Source: Rivihabitans pingtungensis (GTDB lineage Bacteria > Pseudomonadota > Gammaproteobacteria > Burkholderiales > Aquaspirillaceae). From it: a stretch of DNA of 64,000 nt. The stretch covers positions 22,394 through 86,393 of the forward strand of contig NZ_QJKI01000014.1 of assembly GCF_003201855.1 (NCBI RefSeq), written 5' to 3'. Below are positions 45,606 to 54,329 of this stretch, piece by piece. Each line of letters opens with the position of its first letter. Position 1 is the first letter of the stretch. Below the pieces are notes generated by a model. The model searched no databases. It saw nothing but the letters and a program-made list of their open reading frames with translations, and was not told where the DNA came from. Made by a program: the position numbers and the translations under genes.

Positions 45606-45651
45606 CGCCGGGGGCTGGCCAGTGTTGATCTGGCCAGCCCCCGGCGTTTTT
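45606..45651 (+). terminator. Rho-independent terminator of the panBCD operon
   Basis: A 17-bp perfect stem (45606-45622 with 45630-45646, starting CGCCGGGGGCTGG), 7-nt loop and T5 tract. Confidence 0.9.
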
Positions 45652-45686
45652 ACCGCTTGGCGCCGCTCGCTGAGCGAGCGCCATGC

Positions 45687-46763
45687 TCAGCCGGCAAACA
45701 TCGCCACTTCCAGCCACTCCTCGACAATTCCCACCGGCTCACTCTCCACCACGTCGGGCAGCAGGCGGCTGGCCCATAAAAACTGCTCGAAATACGCGCT
45801 TTGCGCGCCCGGCGGGCAGCAGCGGCGCAAATCGCTGCCCGGTGCGGCGTCATAAAACGGCCGCAGCTGCACCCCGGACGGAATAAAACTGCCATAGGTG
45901 TCGCGCAGCCAATTGGCGGCGTGGCTGTCGCTGACCAAGGGCACCCCGGCCGGTGCCTGGCCCACTTCGCCCAGCCACAGCAGCGCATGGCTGGCCGGCG
46001 GCGGATCGTCGGCATCCAGTCGGCGGCGGATGTCCTGGCGAGCGTAGCCCTCGGCCAAGTACAGCACATCACCGGGGCGCAGTTGTTGACGCAACTGCCG
46101 GTAGCTGCAACGCGCGTCGGCCACCCGCTGAATCGTCAGTCGGCCGACGGTTGGCGCGTGCACATGGCGGGCGCGGCTTTGCGCGGCGACATCCAGCTCC
46201 AGCTGAATGCCCAGCGCGTAGTTGTACAGCCAGGCCACATAGGCGCCGCCGCTCACACCCTGACCGGGGTCGGCGGGCAAGCCAAAGCGGGCAAACCAGG
46301 CGGCGTCGGGGTTCCAATCCGGGGTCAGGTGCTGGCGCCAGCCATAGCCCACCATGGCGGCCGCCACCGCCAGCAGCCGCTGCGCGCGCCAGGCATCGTG
46401 ACGATGGCGCTCAATGCCGGCGGGCGGGCGGCTGGGCGGATAGTGGCGCGGCAGCGGACCATGTGCCGGATGGGCATGGGCGCGGGCATAGGCGGACGGG
46501 GCAAACCAGTCGTGCGGGCCGCGCGCAAACGCCGGCTCGCGGCCTTGCTCGCGCCAATGGGCAAACGGCGGTTTTTCCAGGCCGTGGGTGAGCGTGGCCC
46601 AGTCAAAATCAAAGGCCAGGGTGTACGGCGATTGATACTGGCCGGCGTTGACATTGATCTGGCTGGGGCGCAGCCGGGCGCCGGCCGGGGTGTCGGTCAC
46701 CCCCAGCCGCGCCGGGTCCAGCAGGCGGTCGATAAAGCAAAAAGCGGGGTCATGCGGGATCAT
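45687..46763 (-). CDS. NlpC/P60-like protein lacking the catalytic cysteine
   Basis: A 358-residue protein without a signal peptide. Residues about 145-300 look like NlpC/P60: [17 protein letters not shown], then [33 protein letters not shown] and LVSDSHA. The helix start that should read DCSNF or DCSGF reads [10 protein letters not shown], so the nucleophilic Cys is replaced by Gly, while the two histidines remain. The N-terminal 140 residues ([20 protein letters not shown]) are a separate unknown domain. AGGAG 7 nt before ATG 46763 fixes the start. It could be a pseudoenzyme or use another residue. Divergent from a chemoreceptor. Confidence 0.5.
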   Translation of the reverse strand: MIPHDPAFCFIDRLLDPARLGVTDTPAGARLRPSQINVNAGQYQSPYTLAFDFDWATLTHGLEKPPFAHWREQGREPAFARGPHDWFAPSAYARAHAHPAHGPLPRHYPPSRPPAGIERHRHDAWRAQRLLAVAAAMVGYGWRQHLTPDWNPDAAWFARFGLPADPGQGVSGGAYVAWLYNYALGIQLELDVAAQSRARHVHAPTVGRLTIQRVADARCSYRQLRQQLRPGDVLYLAEGYARQDIRRRLDADDPPPASHALLWLGEVGQAPAGVPLVSDSHAANWLRDTYGSFIPSGVQLRPFYDAAPGSDLRRCCPPGAQSAYFEQFLWASRLLPDVVESEPVGIVEEWLEVAMFAG

Positions 46764-47040
46764 GGCGGCTCCTGAGCGGGCAATGTCGGTTCTGCCTGAC
46801 ACAACGCTGTGGGGCCGGTGCTGTGAACAGGCGGCCGCGCCCGGCCGGCACAAAGACAGCAATCAGCGCTTAACAATATCCAAATCGAATGTCAATGCGT
46901 ATTTCTGCGGGTTTTTGTCTGCTGGGACTTGCATATGCGCAACGGTAATGCCACAGTCAAAATCTGCCGGTCGGGCGCGCCAAGTCATGCGTCCGCCATT
47001 CAGGCAAACGGGCGCAGACCCGGATAGAGGAAGACAAATC

Positions 47041-48729
47041 ATGCATATCGCGTTATGGGGCGTCATGGGCATACATGGCGCCGTGGTGCTGGCCGCCTGC
47101 GGCCTGTTGTGGATGGCTGGCGCGCCAGGCTCGGCCTGGGGGCTGGCCGGTTTGGGTGTGGTGGGCGCCGGCGGGCTGCTGGCCTGTGTGTATCCGCCGT
47201 GGCTGCGGCCGCTGCACAAGCTGCGCGCCAGCCTGCGCAACCGGCCCAAGCAAGCCATGGCCGAACCCTGGCCGCTGCCTGGCGGCGCGCTGGACGAAGC
47301 CATCGAGGGCTTTAACCACGAGCGCGCCGCGCTGTGCCGGGTGCTGGGCGGCGTGCGCCAGCACAATATCGCGCTGTCCATCCAGGCGGCGCACATCGGC
47401 AAGGTGATTCAGGACGCGCGCGACAAGGCGCTGGAGCAAGAACGCCTGGCCGAAGAAATCTTTGCCCTCACCCAGCGCAGCCAGCAGGAAGCGGGCGCCA
47501 TGCAAGCCAGCGTCGGCGTGATTGCCGGCTTTACCGGCGCGCTGGCTGAGCGCGCCGCCGACACCTGCGGCGCAGTGCGCGACGCCGACCTGCGCGCCCG
47601 CGAGGCGGTGACGGTGATGGACGACTTTGCCCACACCCTGGGCCAGCTTCAGGAAGACACCCGCGCCATCATCGACAGCGTGGCGGAAATTCGCGGGATT
47701 TCAGATCAGACTAATCTGCTGGCGCTGAACGCCGCCATCGAAGCCGCCCGCGCTGGCGAATCCGGCCGAGGGTTTGCCGTGGTGGCCGACGAAGTGCGCA
47801 AACTGGCCGAGCGCACCCATGCGCTGGCGGTGACGGTGAGCGGCAAGGTTGAAGCCATGCACACCCTGTCCGGGCAAACCGCCAGCCACACGCAAACCGT
47901 GGTGGACAGCATGGGCGAGGCCAGCAGCCTGCTGGAGCGCGCCAACCAGGCACTGGATGGCTTTGCCCAGGGCAGCCGTCAGGTCAACCAGGAAATCGGC
48001 GTGGTGCGCGAGGCCATCGACGTGCTGGCCGGCAATAATGACGACATCCACCACCACGTTGGCCGCATGAACCAACTGGCCGACGACATGGCCGGGGTGA
48101 TGCAAACCAGCGCCACTGCCTCGGGCGAGCTGATTGCCGCCGCCGAGCAGGTGATGCGCGAGCTGGGGCGCTTTCAGCTGGCCGATGGGCCGTTTGACCA
48201 AGTGGTGCGCCAGCTGTACGCCTGCCGCGACGAATGCGAGCGCAAGCTGGAAGCGCTGGCCGCCGCCGGCCATAATCTGTTCGACCGCCAGTACACGCCG
48301 ATTGCCGGCACCAACCCGCAGCAATACCACACCAGCTACGACCGAGCCTTCGAGCAGGTTTTCCGGCCGTATTTCGACCAGACCACCGCCAGCATTCCCG
48401 GCTGCGACCTGGTGGTGCTGCTGACCGGCGATGAAACCTATCCGCCCACCCACATCAGCAAATACAGCCAGCCGGCCACCGACGACCCGGCGCACAACCT
48501 GGCCTTTGCCCGCGACAAACGCTTTCACCGCGCCAACCGCATGCTGCACCGCACCTGCACCGACAACGGGGAGTTTTTGTTCCAGGCTTATGTGCGTGAT
48601 ATTGGCGATATTTACGCGCTGGTGTCAGTGCCGGTGCACCATCGCGGCCGCCACTGGGGCGGGCTGATTTTCAGCCTGCGCCACGAAGCGCTGCTGGGCG
48701 GCGGCGCACCCAAGGTCAGTGCCCGGTAA
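47041..48729 (+). CDS. Methyl-accepting chemotaxis protein with C-terminal sensor domain
   Basis: A 562-residue chemoreceptor. Two adjacent hydrophobic segments (about 5-25 and 30-50) anchor it, with almost no periplasmic part. The signalling domain comes next with the tip [19 protein letters not shown] (about 222-240). Unusually, about 150 further residues follow: [49 protein letters not shown] and [11 protein letters not shown], a Cache/PAS-like module I recall at the C-terminus of some proteobacterial MCPs. The sensor is therefore cytoplasmic and C-terminal. AGAGGAAG precedes ATG 47041, which decides the start. Confidence 0.88.
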   Translation: MHIALWGVMGIHGAVVLAACGLLWMAGAPGSAWGLAGLGVVGAGGLLACVYPPWLRPLHKLRASLRNRPKQAMAEPWPLPGGALDEAIEGFNHERAALCRVLGGVRQHNIALSIQAAHIGKVIQDARDKALEQERLAEEIFALTQRSQQEAGAMQASVGVIAGFTGALAERAADTCGAVRDADLRAREAVTVMDDFAHTLGQLQEDTRAIIDSVAEIRGISDQTNLLALNAAIEAARAGESGRGFAVVADEVRKLAERTHALAVTVSGKVEAMHTLSGQTASHTQTVVDSMGEASSLLERANQALDGFAQGSRQVNQEIGVVREAIDVLAGNNDDIHHHVGRMNQLADDMAGVMQTSATASGELIAAAEQVMRELGRFQLADGPFDQVVRQLYACRDECERKLEALAAAGHNLFDRQYTPIAGTNPQQYHTSYDRAFEQVFRPYFDQTTASIPGCDLVVLLTGDETYPPTHISKYSQPATDDPAHNLAFARDKRFHRANRMLHRTCTDNGEFLFQAYVRDIGDIYALVSVPVHHRGRHWGGLIFSLRHEALLGGGAPKVSAR

Positions 48730-48733
48730 AGCC

Positions 48734-49588
48734 TTACCCTGCCAGTTGCGTCAGCATCCATGCCTGCGCCGGGCCGGGCGGGCGCTGGCGTGACCACACC
48801 GCATCCATGGCCCGCTGACGTGGCCAGCCCGGCAGCGCCAGCGCTGTCAGCCCCTGGCCATAACGTGCGGCCAGCCAGTGCGGCAGCTCAGCCCAGCCAA
48901 ACCCGCACTGCGCCAGCTCCAGCAACAGCAAATAACTCGGCGCCGACCAGGCCAATTGCCCCGACTCGTCCGCCGGGCCAGCCTGGCAGGTTTGCAGGCG
49001 CAGCTGACGATGCTCGCGCAAATCCGCCTCACGACAGCCATCCCGACTGGCCAAGGGATGGCTGGCGGCCACATACAGCGAGGTTTGCGCCTGCAACGGC
49101 AAACGCTGATGCGCCAGATCGGCCGGGTAGCCCGGCTGAGCGGTCAGCAAACCCAAATGGGCGCGGCCACTGCGCACCAAGGCCACCACGTCGGCATCTT
49201 CGCCCACCAGGCATTCCAGCTCGGTGGCGGGAAAGCGCTCGGCAAAGGCGTGCAGCATGGCTTCAAATTCCAGGCTGGGAAAGGTATCCGACAGCACCAG
49301 GCTCAGGCGCGGCTCGCCGCCGTCGGCCAGCCGGCGCGCCTGCACGCTCAAGGCATCCTGCGCGGCCAGAATTCGCCGGGCCAGCGGCAGCAGATTGGCG
49401 CCGGCCTCACTGAGTGTCGGCAAACGTGCCTGGCGGTCAAACAACATCACGCCCAGGTCGATTTCCAGATTGGCAATGGCCTCGCTGATGGTGGACTGGC
49501 GCTTGCCCAACTGGCGCGCTGCCGCCGAAAACGAGCCCAGCTCCGCCGACAGCACAAACGCCACCAAGGCATCAGGAGAGGCAAACAT
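48734..49588 (-). CDS. LysR-family transcriptional regulator
   Basis: A 284-residue LysR regulator with an N-terminal winged helix (FVLSAELGSFSAAARQLGKR, STISEAIANLE) and a C-terminal substrate-binding domain. It is divergent from the PACE efflux gene across 83 bp and therefore its probable regulator, as for AceR and AceI in Acinetobacter. It ends 4 bp after the chemoreceptor stop (convergent). No good ribosome site is visible. Inducer unknown. Confidence 0.9.
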   Translation of the reverse strand: MFASPDALVAFVLSAELGSFSAAARQLGKRQSTISEAIANLEIDLGVMLFDRQARLPTLSEAGANLLPLARRILAAQDALSVQARRLADGGEPRLSLVLSDTFPSLEFEAMLHAFAERFPATELECLVGEDADVVALVRSGRAHLGLLTAQPGYPADLAHQRLPLQAQTSLYVAASHPLASRDGCREADLREHRQLRLQTCQAGPADESGQLAWSAPSYLLLLELAQCGFGWAELPHWLAARYGQGLTALALPGWPRQRAMDAVWSRQRPPGPAQAWMLTQLAG

Positions 49589-49671
49589 ATCGATTTATCC
49601 GATGGAAGTCACATTGAACACCCGGTAAAAGCCTAGCACACTGGCGGCAGTTTTTTGCCTATGGAGTCGCC

Positions 49672-50109
49672 ATGCCTGCCCATCCCTTGCCGCGCACGCT
49701 GCGCGAGCGCGTGTTGCACGCGCTGTTATACGAACTGTGCGCCATGGCGCTTTTGGCTCCGCTGGGCAGCTGGCTGCTGGGCCACAGCCTGGCGCACACG
49801 GGCGCACTGGCGCTGTGGATGTCGGCCACCGCCATGCTGTGGAATATGCTGTTTGGCGCACTGTTCGAACGGCTGGAAGCGCAATTGGGCTGGACGCGCA
49901 CGCCATGGGTGCGCAGCCTGCATGCCATCGGTTTTGAAGGCGGTCTGGTGCTGCTGTGCGTGCCCGTGGTGGCCTGGTGGCTGCAAGTCAGCTACTGGCA
50001 GGCGCTGTGGCTGGATATTGGCGTGCTGCTGTTTTTCCTGCCGTATACCTGGCTGTTCAACTGGCTGTATGACCACGCCCGCGCACGACGTGCGCGGGCC
50101 GTGGCGTAA
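49672..50109 (+). CDS. PACE-family multidrug/biocide efflux protein
   Basis: A 145-residue inner-membrane protein with four helices in two repeated halves, each starting with an R-x-LHA-type motif: RERVLHALLYELCAMALLAP and VRSLHAIGFEGGLVLLCVP. These are the paired BTP domains of the PACE family (AceI, chlorhexidine efflux), including the acidic residue in helix 1 (E in LLYELC). GGAG precedes the ATG. Regulation by the divergent LysR gene is likely. Confidence 0.9.
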   Translation: MPAHPLPRTLRERVLHALLYELCAMALLAPLGSWLLGHSLAHTGALALWMSATAMLWNMLFGALFERLEAQLGWTRTPWVRSLHAIGFEGGLVLLCVPVVAWWLQVSYWQALWLDIGVLLFFLPYTWLFNWLYDHARARRARAVA

Positions 50110-50143
50110 AGCCCCCCATGCAGCATGGTGATGATTGACGGTC

Positions 50144-50647
50144 TCAGCGCGGAATGCGCACCCGGTCATCGTCAAAATCGCCGCGCTCGGCGTCGCGGTG
50201 GCAGGCCATGCAGTTGCTGGCGCTTTTCACCGAGGCGCGCCGCCACACCGCCGGGGCGACTTCGTCGTGTTTGCGGATAAACCAGGCGGTGCGGGTGATG
50301 CGCGGCGGCTCGCCCGCCGTGCTGGCCGGCGTGGGCAGGGTGTTGCTGGCGCTGGCGCGCAATAGATAGTCGCGGATCACCTGCATATCGGCGGCGTCCA
50401 GCGTGGCGTTGACGCCGTAGTGCTGGCGCAGGGTGTCCAGCTGTTGCCGCCAGGCAGCAGCAGGCAGCAGGCCGGCCGGGTAGGCCATATGGCAGCTGCC
50501 GCATTCGGTTTTCCATACTGCCGGCGCGCCGGCGCTGCTCAGTTGGCGCGGGCGGCGCTTGTCGTGGCGTTCGTGGTGTTCGTCGTCGTCCGCCCATGCT
50601 GATGCCATGGCCAGGCATAGCGCCAGCGGCCAGATCATTTTGCTCAT
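50144..50647 (-). CDS. Diheme cytochrome c (DHC-type)
   Basis: A 167-residue periplasmic cytochrome with signal peptide (WPLALCLAMASAWA) and two heme c sites, CGSCH (about 49-53) and CMACH (about 146-150). The spacing and the start of the mature part (DDDEHHERHDKRR) match the diheme cytochrome found with SHP genes. GGAG precedes the ATG. It probably shuttles electrons between the membrane cytochrome b561 and the SHP protein encoded next to it. Confidence 0.85.
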   Translation of the reverse strand: MSKMIWPLALCLAMASAWADDDEHHERHDKRRPRQLSSAGAPAVWKTECGSCHMAYPAGLLPAAAWRQQLDTLRQHYGVNATLDAADMQVIRDYLLRASASNTLPTPASTAGEPPRITRTAWFIRKHDEVAPAVWRRASVKSASNCMACHRDAERGDFDDDRVRIPR

Positions 50648-50667
50648 ATGATTTCTCCAGATTCAGT

Positions 50668-50705
50668 GCGGCTCACAAAGCCAGGGGGGTTGTGAGCGGC
50701 GCTTA
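50668..50705. repeat. Mini-copy N of the dispersed repeat (internal deletion)
   Basis: GCGGCTCACAA, a short centre CCAGG, and TTGTGAGCGGCGC: only the terminal arms remain, forming a 38-bp hairpin directly before full copy C. It looks like a derivative with the centre deleted. Confidence 0.7.
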
Positions 50706-50820
50706 AAGTCGCTCACAAAACTCAGCGAAGCGATCCTGGCTAGGCGCACGACCGTAGACAGTACAGGTAGTACGGCAAGGTCGGGCAACAACGCCAGGAG
50801 GGTTTTGTGAGCGGCTCTTA
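50703..50820 (+). repeat. Dispersed palindromic repeat, copy C (best-preserved; edge supplies a stop codon)
   Basis: Best example of the family: left arm TCGCTCACAAAACTCAGCGA, centre GACCGTAGACAGTACAGGTA and GTACGGCAAGGTCGGGCAAC, right arm GGGTTTTGTGAGCGGCTC. The final TTA (50818-50820) is the TAA stop of the SHP-like gene. Confidence 0.85.
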
Positions 50821-51216
50821 TGGCAAGCTGCTCAGCCAGCGCACAAAGTCGCCCTTCTCCTGCGCGCTGCATTCGCGGCGGAACACATCGTCGCAATTGC
50901 GCCGAAACCATTTCTCCACTTTCTTGGCGTCAGTGAAGCGCATCGGGTTGGCCACTGGCGCCAGCGGCTCGATCTGGCGAAAAGCCGGGGTTTTGCCCGG
51001 CTGGCGCGGGTTGGTGGTGTGGCAGCTCGCACATTGCATCGGCTTGCCGCTGGCGCTGGATTCCCGAAAATACAAGGCGCGGCCGCGCTCGGCGGAAAAC
51101 CCGGCAAAGGCCGGATCAGCGGCGCGCGCTTCACGGGCGTAGTTGTCCAGCAAGGCGGGATTGGCCTGGGCCAGCGTGACGGCGCACAGGCTGGCCAGCC
51201 CCCAAAAAATACGCAT
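50818..51216 (-). CDS. SHP-like monoheme cytochrome c (DUF1924)
   Basis: A 132-residue periplasmic cytochrome with signal peptide (FWGLASLCAVTLAQA) and one heme c site QCASCHTTNP (about 61-70). The segment NPMRFTDAKKVEKWFRRNCD matches the DUF1924/SHP family (sphaeroides heme protein), whose heme binds O2 or NO. GAGGAG precedes the ATG. With the diheme cytochrome and cytochrome b561 it forms the known SHP-DHC-cytb set; here the b gene is divergent. Stop codon lies in repeat copy C. Confidence 0.8.
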   Translation of the reverse strand: MRIFWGLASLCAVTLAQANPALLDNYAREARAADPAFAGFSAERGRALYFRESSASGKPMQCASCHTTNPRQPGKTPAFRQIEPLAPVANPMRFTDAKKVEKWFRRNCDDVFRRECSAQEKGDFVRWLSSLP

Positions 51217-51250
51217 AGCATCAACTCCTCAGCAACACAGAAACCCACGC

Positions 51251-51367
51251 TTAGCGTTGCTCACAAAACCCAGCGCAGCGCGCCTGGCGAGGCGCACGGC
51301 CGTAGACAGTACAAGAAGTACGGCAAGGTCGGGCAACGACGCCAGGCGAGTTTTGTGAGCGGCGCTT
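51251..51367 (+). repeat. Dispersed palindromic repeat, copy D
   Basis: TTAGCGTTGCTCACAAAACC to GAGTTTTGTGAGCGGCGC with centre AGTACAAGAAGTACGGCAAG. It lies between two divergent genes, so unlike most copies it has no gene end beside it. Confidence 0.85.
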
Positions 51368-51514
51368 GTCGCTGGTTTCAGTCCAAACATGGTTGTGTCA
51401 TAGCATGCCGGGCCAAGCTTAAGCCGGGATTAACCCTATGGCGGACAAGGTTTCATGTTCAGTTAAGTTGCCGGGGCCAAGATGGCGGCATTCACCATGA
51501 CTGAGGCTGACGCC

Positions 51515-52075
51515 ATGCAAGCATTTTCCCGTTTTCGTCTGTATCACTGGCTGGTGGCGCTGTTGTTCGCCGCCGCTTACCTCACCGGCGAGGACGCCGG
51601 GCTGGCGCATGTCTGGCTGGGCTATGGCCTGCTGGCCTTGCTGGCGCTGCGGCTGAGCCTGGCGCTGCTGGGCCGGGCGCGTGGTTTTCCGCGTTTGTGG
51701 CCGCAAAGCCCACGTCTGAGCGGGCGGATTGGCCGCTGGGTGACGCTGGGGGTGTTGTCGGGGTCGTTGTTGACGCTGGGGCTGGGCATGAGCATGGTGG
51801 ACAACCGCGCCGCGCTCAGCGAAGGGCTGGCCATGTTGATGCCGGCGGCGCGCGCCGATGACGGCGGCGGCGATGACGATCACCACGCCATGCGCTGGGG
51901 CGACTGGCTGGGCCGCGCACTGCGCGATGTGGAAGAAGCGCACGAGGCGCTGTCGCAAGGCGCGCTGGCGCTGGTGGCCGGGCATATCGGCTGGGTGTGG
52001 CTTACCCAGCGCCGTCAGGCGGTGGCCATGCTGCGTGGGGTACAGGCAAACCAGGCGGGTGCCAAGCGCAGCTAA
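51515..52075 (+). CDS. Cytochrome b561-type membrane protein
   Basis: A 186-residue integral membrane cytochrome b with four helices. Heme-ligand histidines are likely in RLYHWLVALL, GLAHVWLGYG and AGHIGWVWL. A histidine/acid-rich loop (DDGGGDDDHHAMRWGD) faces the periplasm. It should pass electrons from quinol to the periplasmic DHC/SHP cytochromes encoded divergently. ATG 51515 is chosen because GAGG lies 9 nt upstream; two upstream ATGs are in frame. Its TAA stop is where truncated repeat copy J begins. Confidence 0.85.
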   Translation: MQAFSRFRLYHWLVALLFAAAYLTGEDAGLAHVWLGYGLLALLALRLSLALLGRARGFPRLWPQSPRLSGRIGRWVTLGVLSGSLLTLGLGMSMVDNRAALSEGLAMLMPAARADDGGGDDDHHAMRWGDWLGRALRDVEEAHEALSQGALALVAGHIGWVWLTQRRQAVAMLRGVQANQAGAKRS

Positions 52076-52160
52076 CCCAACCTTCCTGGCGTTGTTGCAC
52101 GGCCTTGCCGTACTGTCGGTCACACAGCTCGCGCAGAGCCGCTGCGCTGAGTCTTGAATC
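52073..52160 (-). repeat. Dispersed palindromic repeat, copy J (truncated at the gene end)
   Basis: TAACCCAACCTTCCTGGCGT then GCACGGCCTTGCCGTACTGT, CGGTCACAC and GCTGCGCTGAGTCTTG. The outer arm is shortened, but the TAA of the cytochrome b gene occupies the position of the repeat edge. Confidence 0.6.
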
Positions 52161-52196
52161 AGCAGACACAGCCCAGCCCGGCTGCGACAAAAGCAG

Positions 52197-52231
52197 ATAA
52201 AAAAACGCCGGACCCTCGCGGGTCGCGGCGT
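52197..52231 (-). terminator. Rho-independent terminator of the acyl-CoA dehydrogenase gene
   Basis: ACGCCG..GACCC/GGGTC..CGGCGT stem with one bulge and a TCGC loop, followed on the minus strand by seven T residues (52198-52204). Confidence 0.8.
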
Positions 52232-52307
52232 CAGGGCATATCTGCCACAACAGCACCTACACACTTCATATGCCGTGCGCCAAGGCGCGCGGCGATGTCA
52301 TGCAATA

Positions 52308-54098
52308 TCAGAAAGCAAAGTGCGCTTCGTCCAGCTCCATCAGCGGCTTGGCGCCCGCCTTCAGGGTGACCAGCAGGCTGTGCACTTCCGGGAACAGCTT
52401 GGCAAAGTAGAAGCGCGCAGTGGTCAGCTTGGCTTCGTAGAAGGCTTTCTCACCCGTGCCGGCGTCCAGCTTGTCCAGCGCGGTCTTGCTGATCCACAGC
52501 CAGAAGAAGCCATAGGTCAGGTGGCCAATCAGGCGCAGGTAGTCGGTGGCGGCGGCGCCGGCTTCGTCGCGGTTCATCATCGACTGCATGCCGACGTGCA
52601 TGGTGACATCGCCCACATCCTTCAGCAGCTTGCTCACTGCTTCGGCCATGTCTTTCAGGCGCGAATCCCCGCCGTTGGCTTCGCAGTACTTGTGCACGAT
52701 CTTGGTGAACTTGCGCAGCTTCTGGCCTTGGTCCATCAGCACCTTGCGGCCCAGCAGGTCGATGGCCTGAATGCCGTTGGTGCCTTCGTAAATTTGCGAG
52801 ATGCGGCAATCGCGCACCAGCTGTTCCATGCCCCATTCGCGGATAAAGCCATGGCCGCCAAACACCTGCATGCCCATATTGGCGGCGGTGTAGCCATTGT
52901 CGGTCATGAAGGCCTTGGCCACCGGGGTCAGCAGCGCCACCAGATCAGCGGCCTGGCTGCGGGCTTCAGCGTCCGGGGATTTTTCTTCGATGTCCAGTTG
53001 CAGCGCCAGCCAGGCGGTCATGGCGCGGCCGGCTTCGGTGTAGGCTTTTTGCGTCAGCAGCATGCGGCGCACGTCCGGGTGGACGATGATCGGGTCGGCG
53101 GCTTTTTCCGGGGCTTTCGGGCCGGTCAGCGCGCGCATTTGCAGGCGTTCGCGGGCATAGCTCAGCGCGCCCTGGAACGAAGCCTCGCCCAGGCCCAGGC
53201 CTTGCATGCCGCAGCCCAGACGGGCGGCGTTCATCATGGTGAACATGCAGGCCAGACCCTTGTCGCGTTCGCCAATCAGATAGCCCTTGGCGCCGTCCAG
53301 GTTGATCACCGCGGTGGCGTTGGCCTTGATGCCCATCTTGTGTTCCAGCGCGCCGCAGAACACCGGGTTGCGGCTGCCGTCGGCGTGGAACTTCGGCACG
53401 ATGAACAGCGAGATGCCCTTCACGTCCTTGGGCGAATCCGGCAGGCGGGCCAGCACCAGGTGAATGATGTTGTCGCTCATGTCGTGCTCACCGGCCGAGA
53501 TGAAGATCTTGGTGCCGGTAATGCTGTAGCTGCCGTCGCCATTCGGCTCGGCCTTGGTTTTCAGCAGGCCCAGGTCGGTGCCGCAGTGCGGTTCGGTCAG
53601 ACACATGGTGCCGGTCCAGCTGCCGTCCACCAGCTTGGGCAGGTAGGTGGCTTTTTGCTCGTCAGTGCCGTGGGCGTGGATGGCGGCGTAGGCGCCGTGG
53701 CTCAGGCCGGGGTACATCGACCAGGCGACGTTGGCCGAGCATTGCATTTCCATCATCGGGAAAGCCAGCACCTTGGGCATGCCCTGGCCGCCGTAGGCCG
53801 GGTCGCAATCCAGGCCGGTGAAGCCCAGTTCGCAGTATTGTTGGTAGGCTTCTTTGAAGCCGGCCGGGGTGGTGACGCTGTGGTCAGCCGGATTGAAGCT
53901 GCAACCCTCTTCGTCGGCGGCGCGGTTGATCGGGGCCAGTTCGTTTTCGCAGAACTTGGCCGCGGCATCCAGATAGGAGGCAAACACGTCCTGGGTGGCT
54001 TCTTCGTAGCCAGGCAGGGTGGAAATCACGTTTTGCACCTGAATCACTTCGTTCAGGACAAAATCAAAATCGCGCAGCGGGGCTTTGTATGCAGGCAT
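52308..54098 (-). CDS. Acyl-CoA dehydrogenase (long FadE/AcdA type)
   Basis: A 596-residue FAD enzyme performing the first step of beta-oxidation. It begins MPAYKAPLRDFDFVLNEVIQ (the N-terminal extension of this subfamily), then the flavin-binding segments MCLTEPHCGTDLG and GTKIFISAGEHD, the helix EGTNGIQAIDLLGRKV, and a C-terminal extension (about 480-596) typical of the long class. GGAGAGA precedes the ATG. Its promoter carries both an AAAC-N4-GTTT box and a 23-bp TTGCATTGCAA palindrome. Downstream is a terminator. Confidence 0.93.
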   Translation of the reverse strand: MPAYKAPLRDFDFVLNEVIQVQNVISTLPGYEEATQDVFASYLDAAAKFCENELAPINRAADEEGCSFNPADHSVTTPAGFKEAYQQYCELGFTGLDCDPAYGGQGMPKVLAFPMMEMQCSANVAWSMYPGLSHGAYAAIHAHGTDEQKATYLPKLVDGSWTGTMCLTEPHCGTDLGLLKTKAEPNGDGSYSITGTKIFISAGEHDMSDNIIHLVLARLPDSPKDVKGISLFIVPKFHADGSRNPVFCGALEHKMGIKANATAVINLDGAKGYLIGERDKGLACMFTMMNAARLGCGMQGLGLGEASFQGALSYARERLQMRALTGPKAPEKAADPIIVHPDVRRMLLTQKAYTEAGRAMTAWLALQLDIEEKSPDAEARSQAADLVALLTPVAKAFMTDNGYTAANMGMQVFGGHGFIREWGMEQLVRDCRISQIYEGTNGIQAIDLLGRKVLMDQGQKLRKFTKIVHKYCEANGGDSRLKDMAEAVSKLLKDVGDVTMHVGMQSMMNRDEAGAAATDYLRLIGHLTYGFFWLWISKTALDKLDAGTGEKAFYEAKLTTARFYFAKLFPEVHSLLVTLKAGAKPLMELDEAHFAF

Positions 54099-54190
54099 GA
54101 TGTCTCTCCGTGTAGGTTCGCCCTCCTTGCTGGATGGCGTGTTGGCGGGGTAAATGTAAGGGCAAAATCCGGGGCTGGCAATCTTTTTTC

Positions 54191-54202
54191 AAACGAATGT
54201 TT
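54191..54202. promoter_or_regulatory. AAAC-N4-GTTT palindrome upstream of acyl-CoA dehydrogenase
   Basis: AAACGAATGTTT about 95 bp upstream of the ATG; the closest of the three to the CAAAC-N4-GTTT consensus I associate with PsrA. Confidence 0.5.
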
Positions 54203-54243
54203 TAAGTGTATGTTTCTAGCCACACTTCCCGCGCGACAATCCA

Positions 54244-54266
54244 CCGTTGTTGCATTGCAACAACGG
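54244..54266. promoter_or_regulatory. 23-bp TGC-N3-GCA palindrome in the acyl-CoA dehydrogenase/DUF2062 divergent region
   Basis: The core GTTGCATTGCAAC (54249-54261) is extended to CCGTTG...CAACGG on both sides, the longest of the four sites. It is 145 bp from the dehydrogenase ATG and about 65 bp from the DUF2062 ATG, so it could act on either gene. Confidence 0.55.
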
Positions 54267-54329
54267 CCAGCCACCCCAATCTGGTCACCTACCCTACTCT
54301 ATAAGCTAGCCTTTTCTGGACAAATCACC

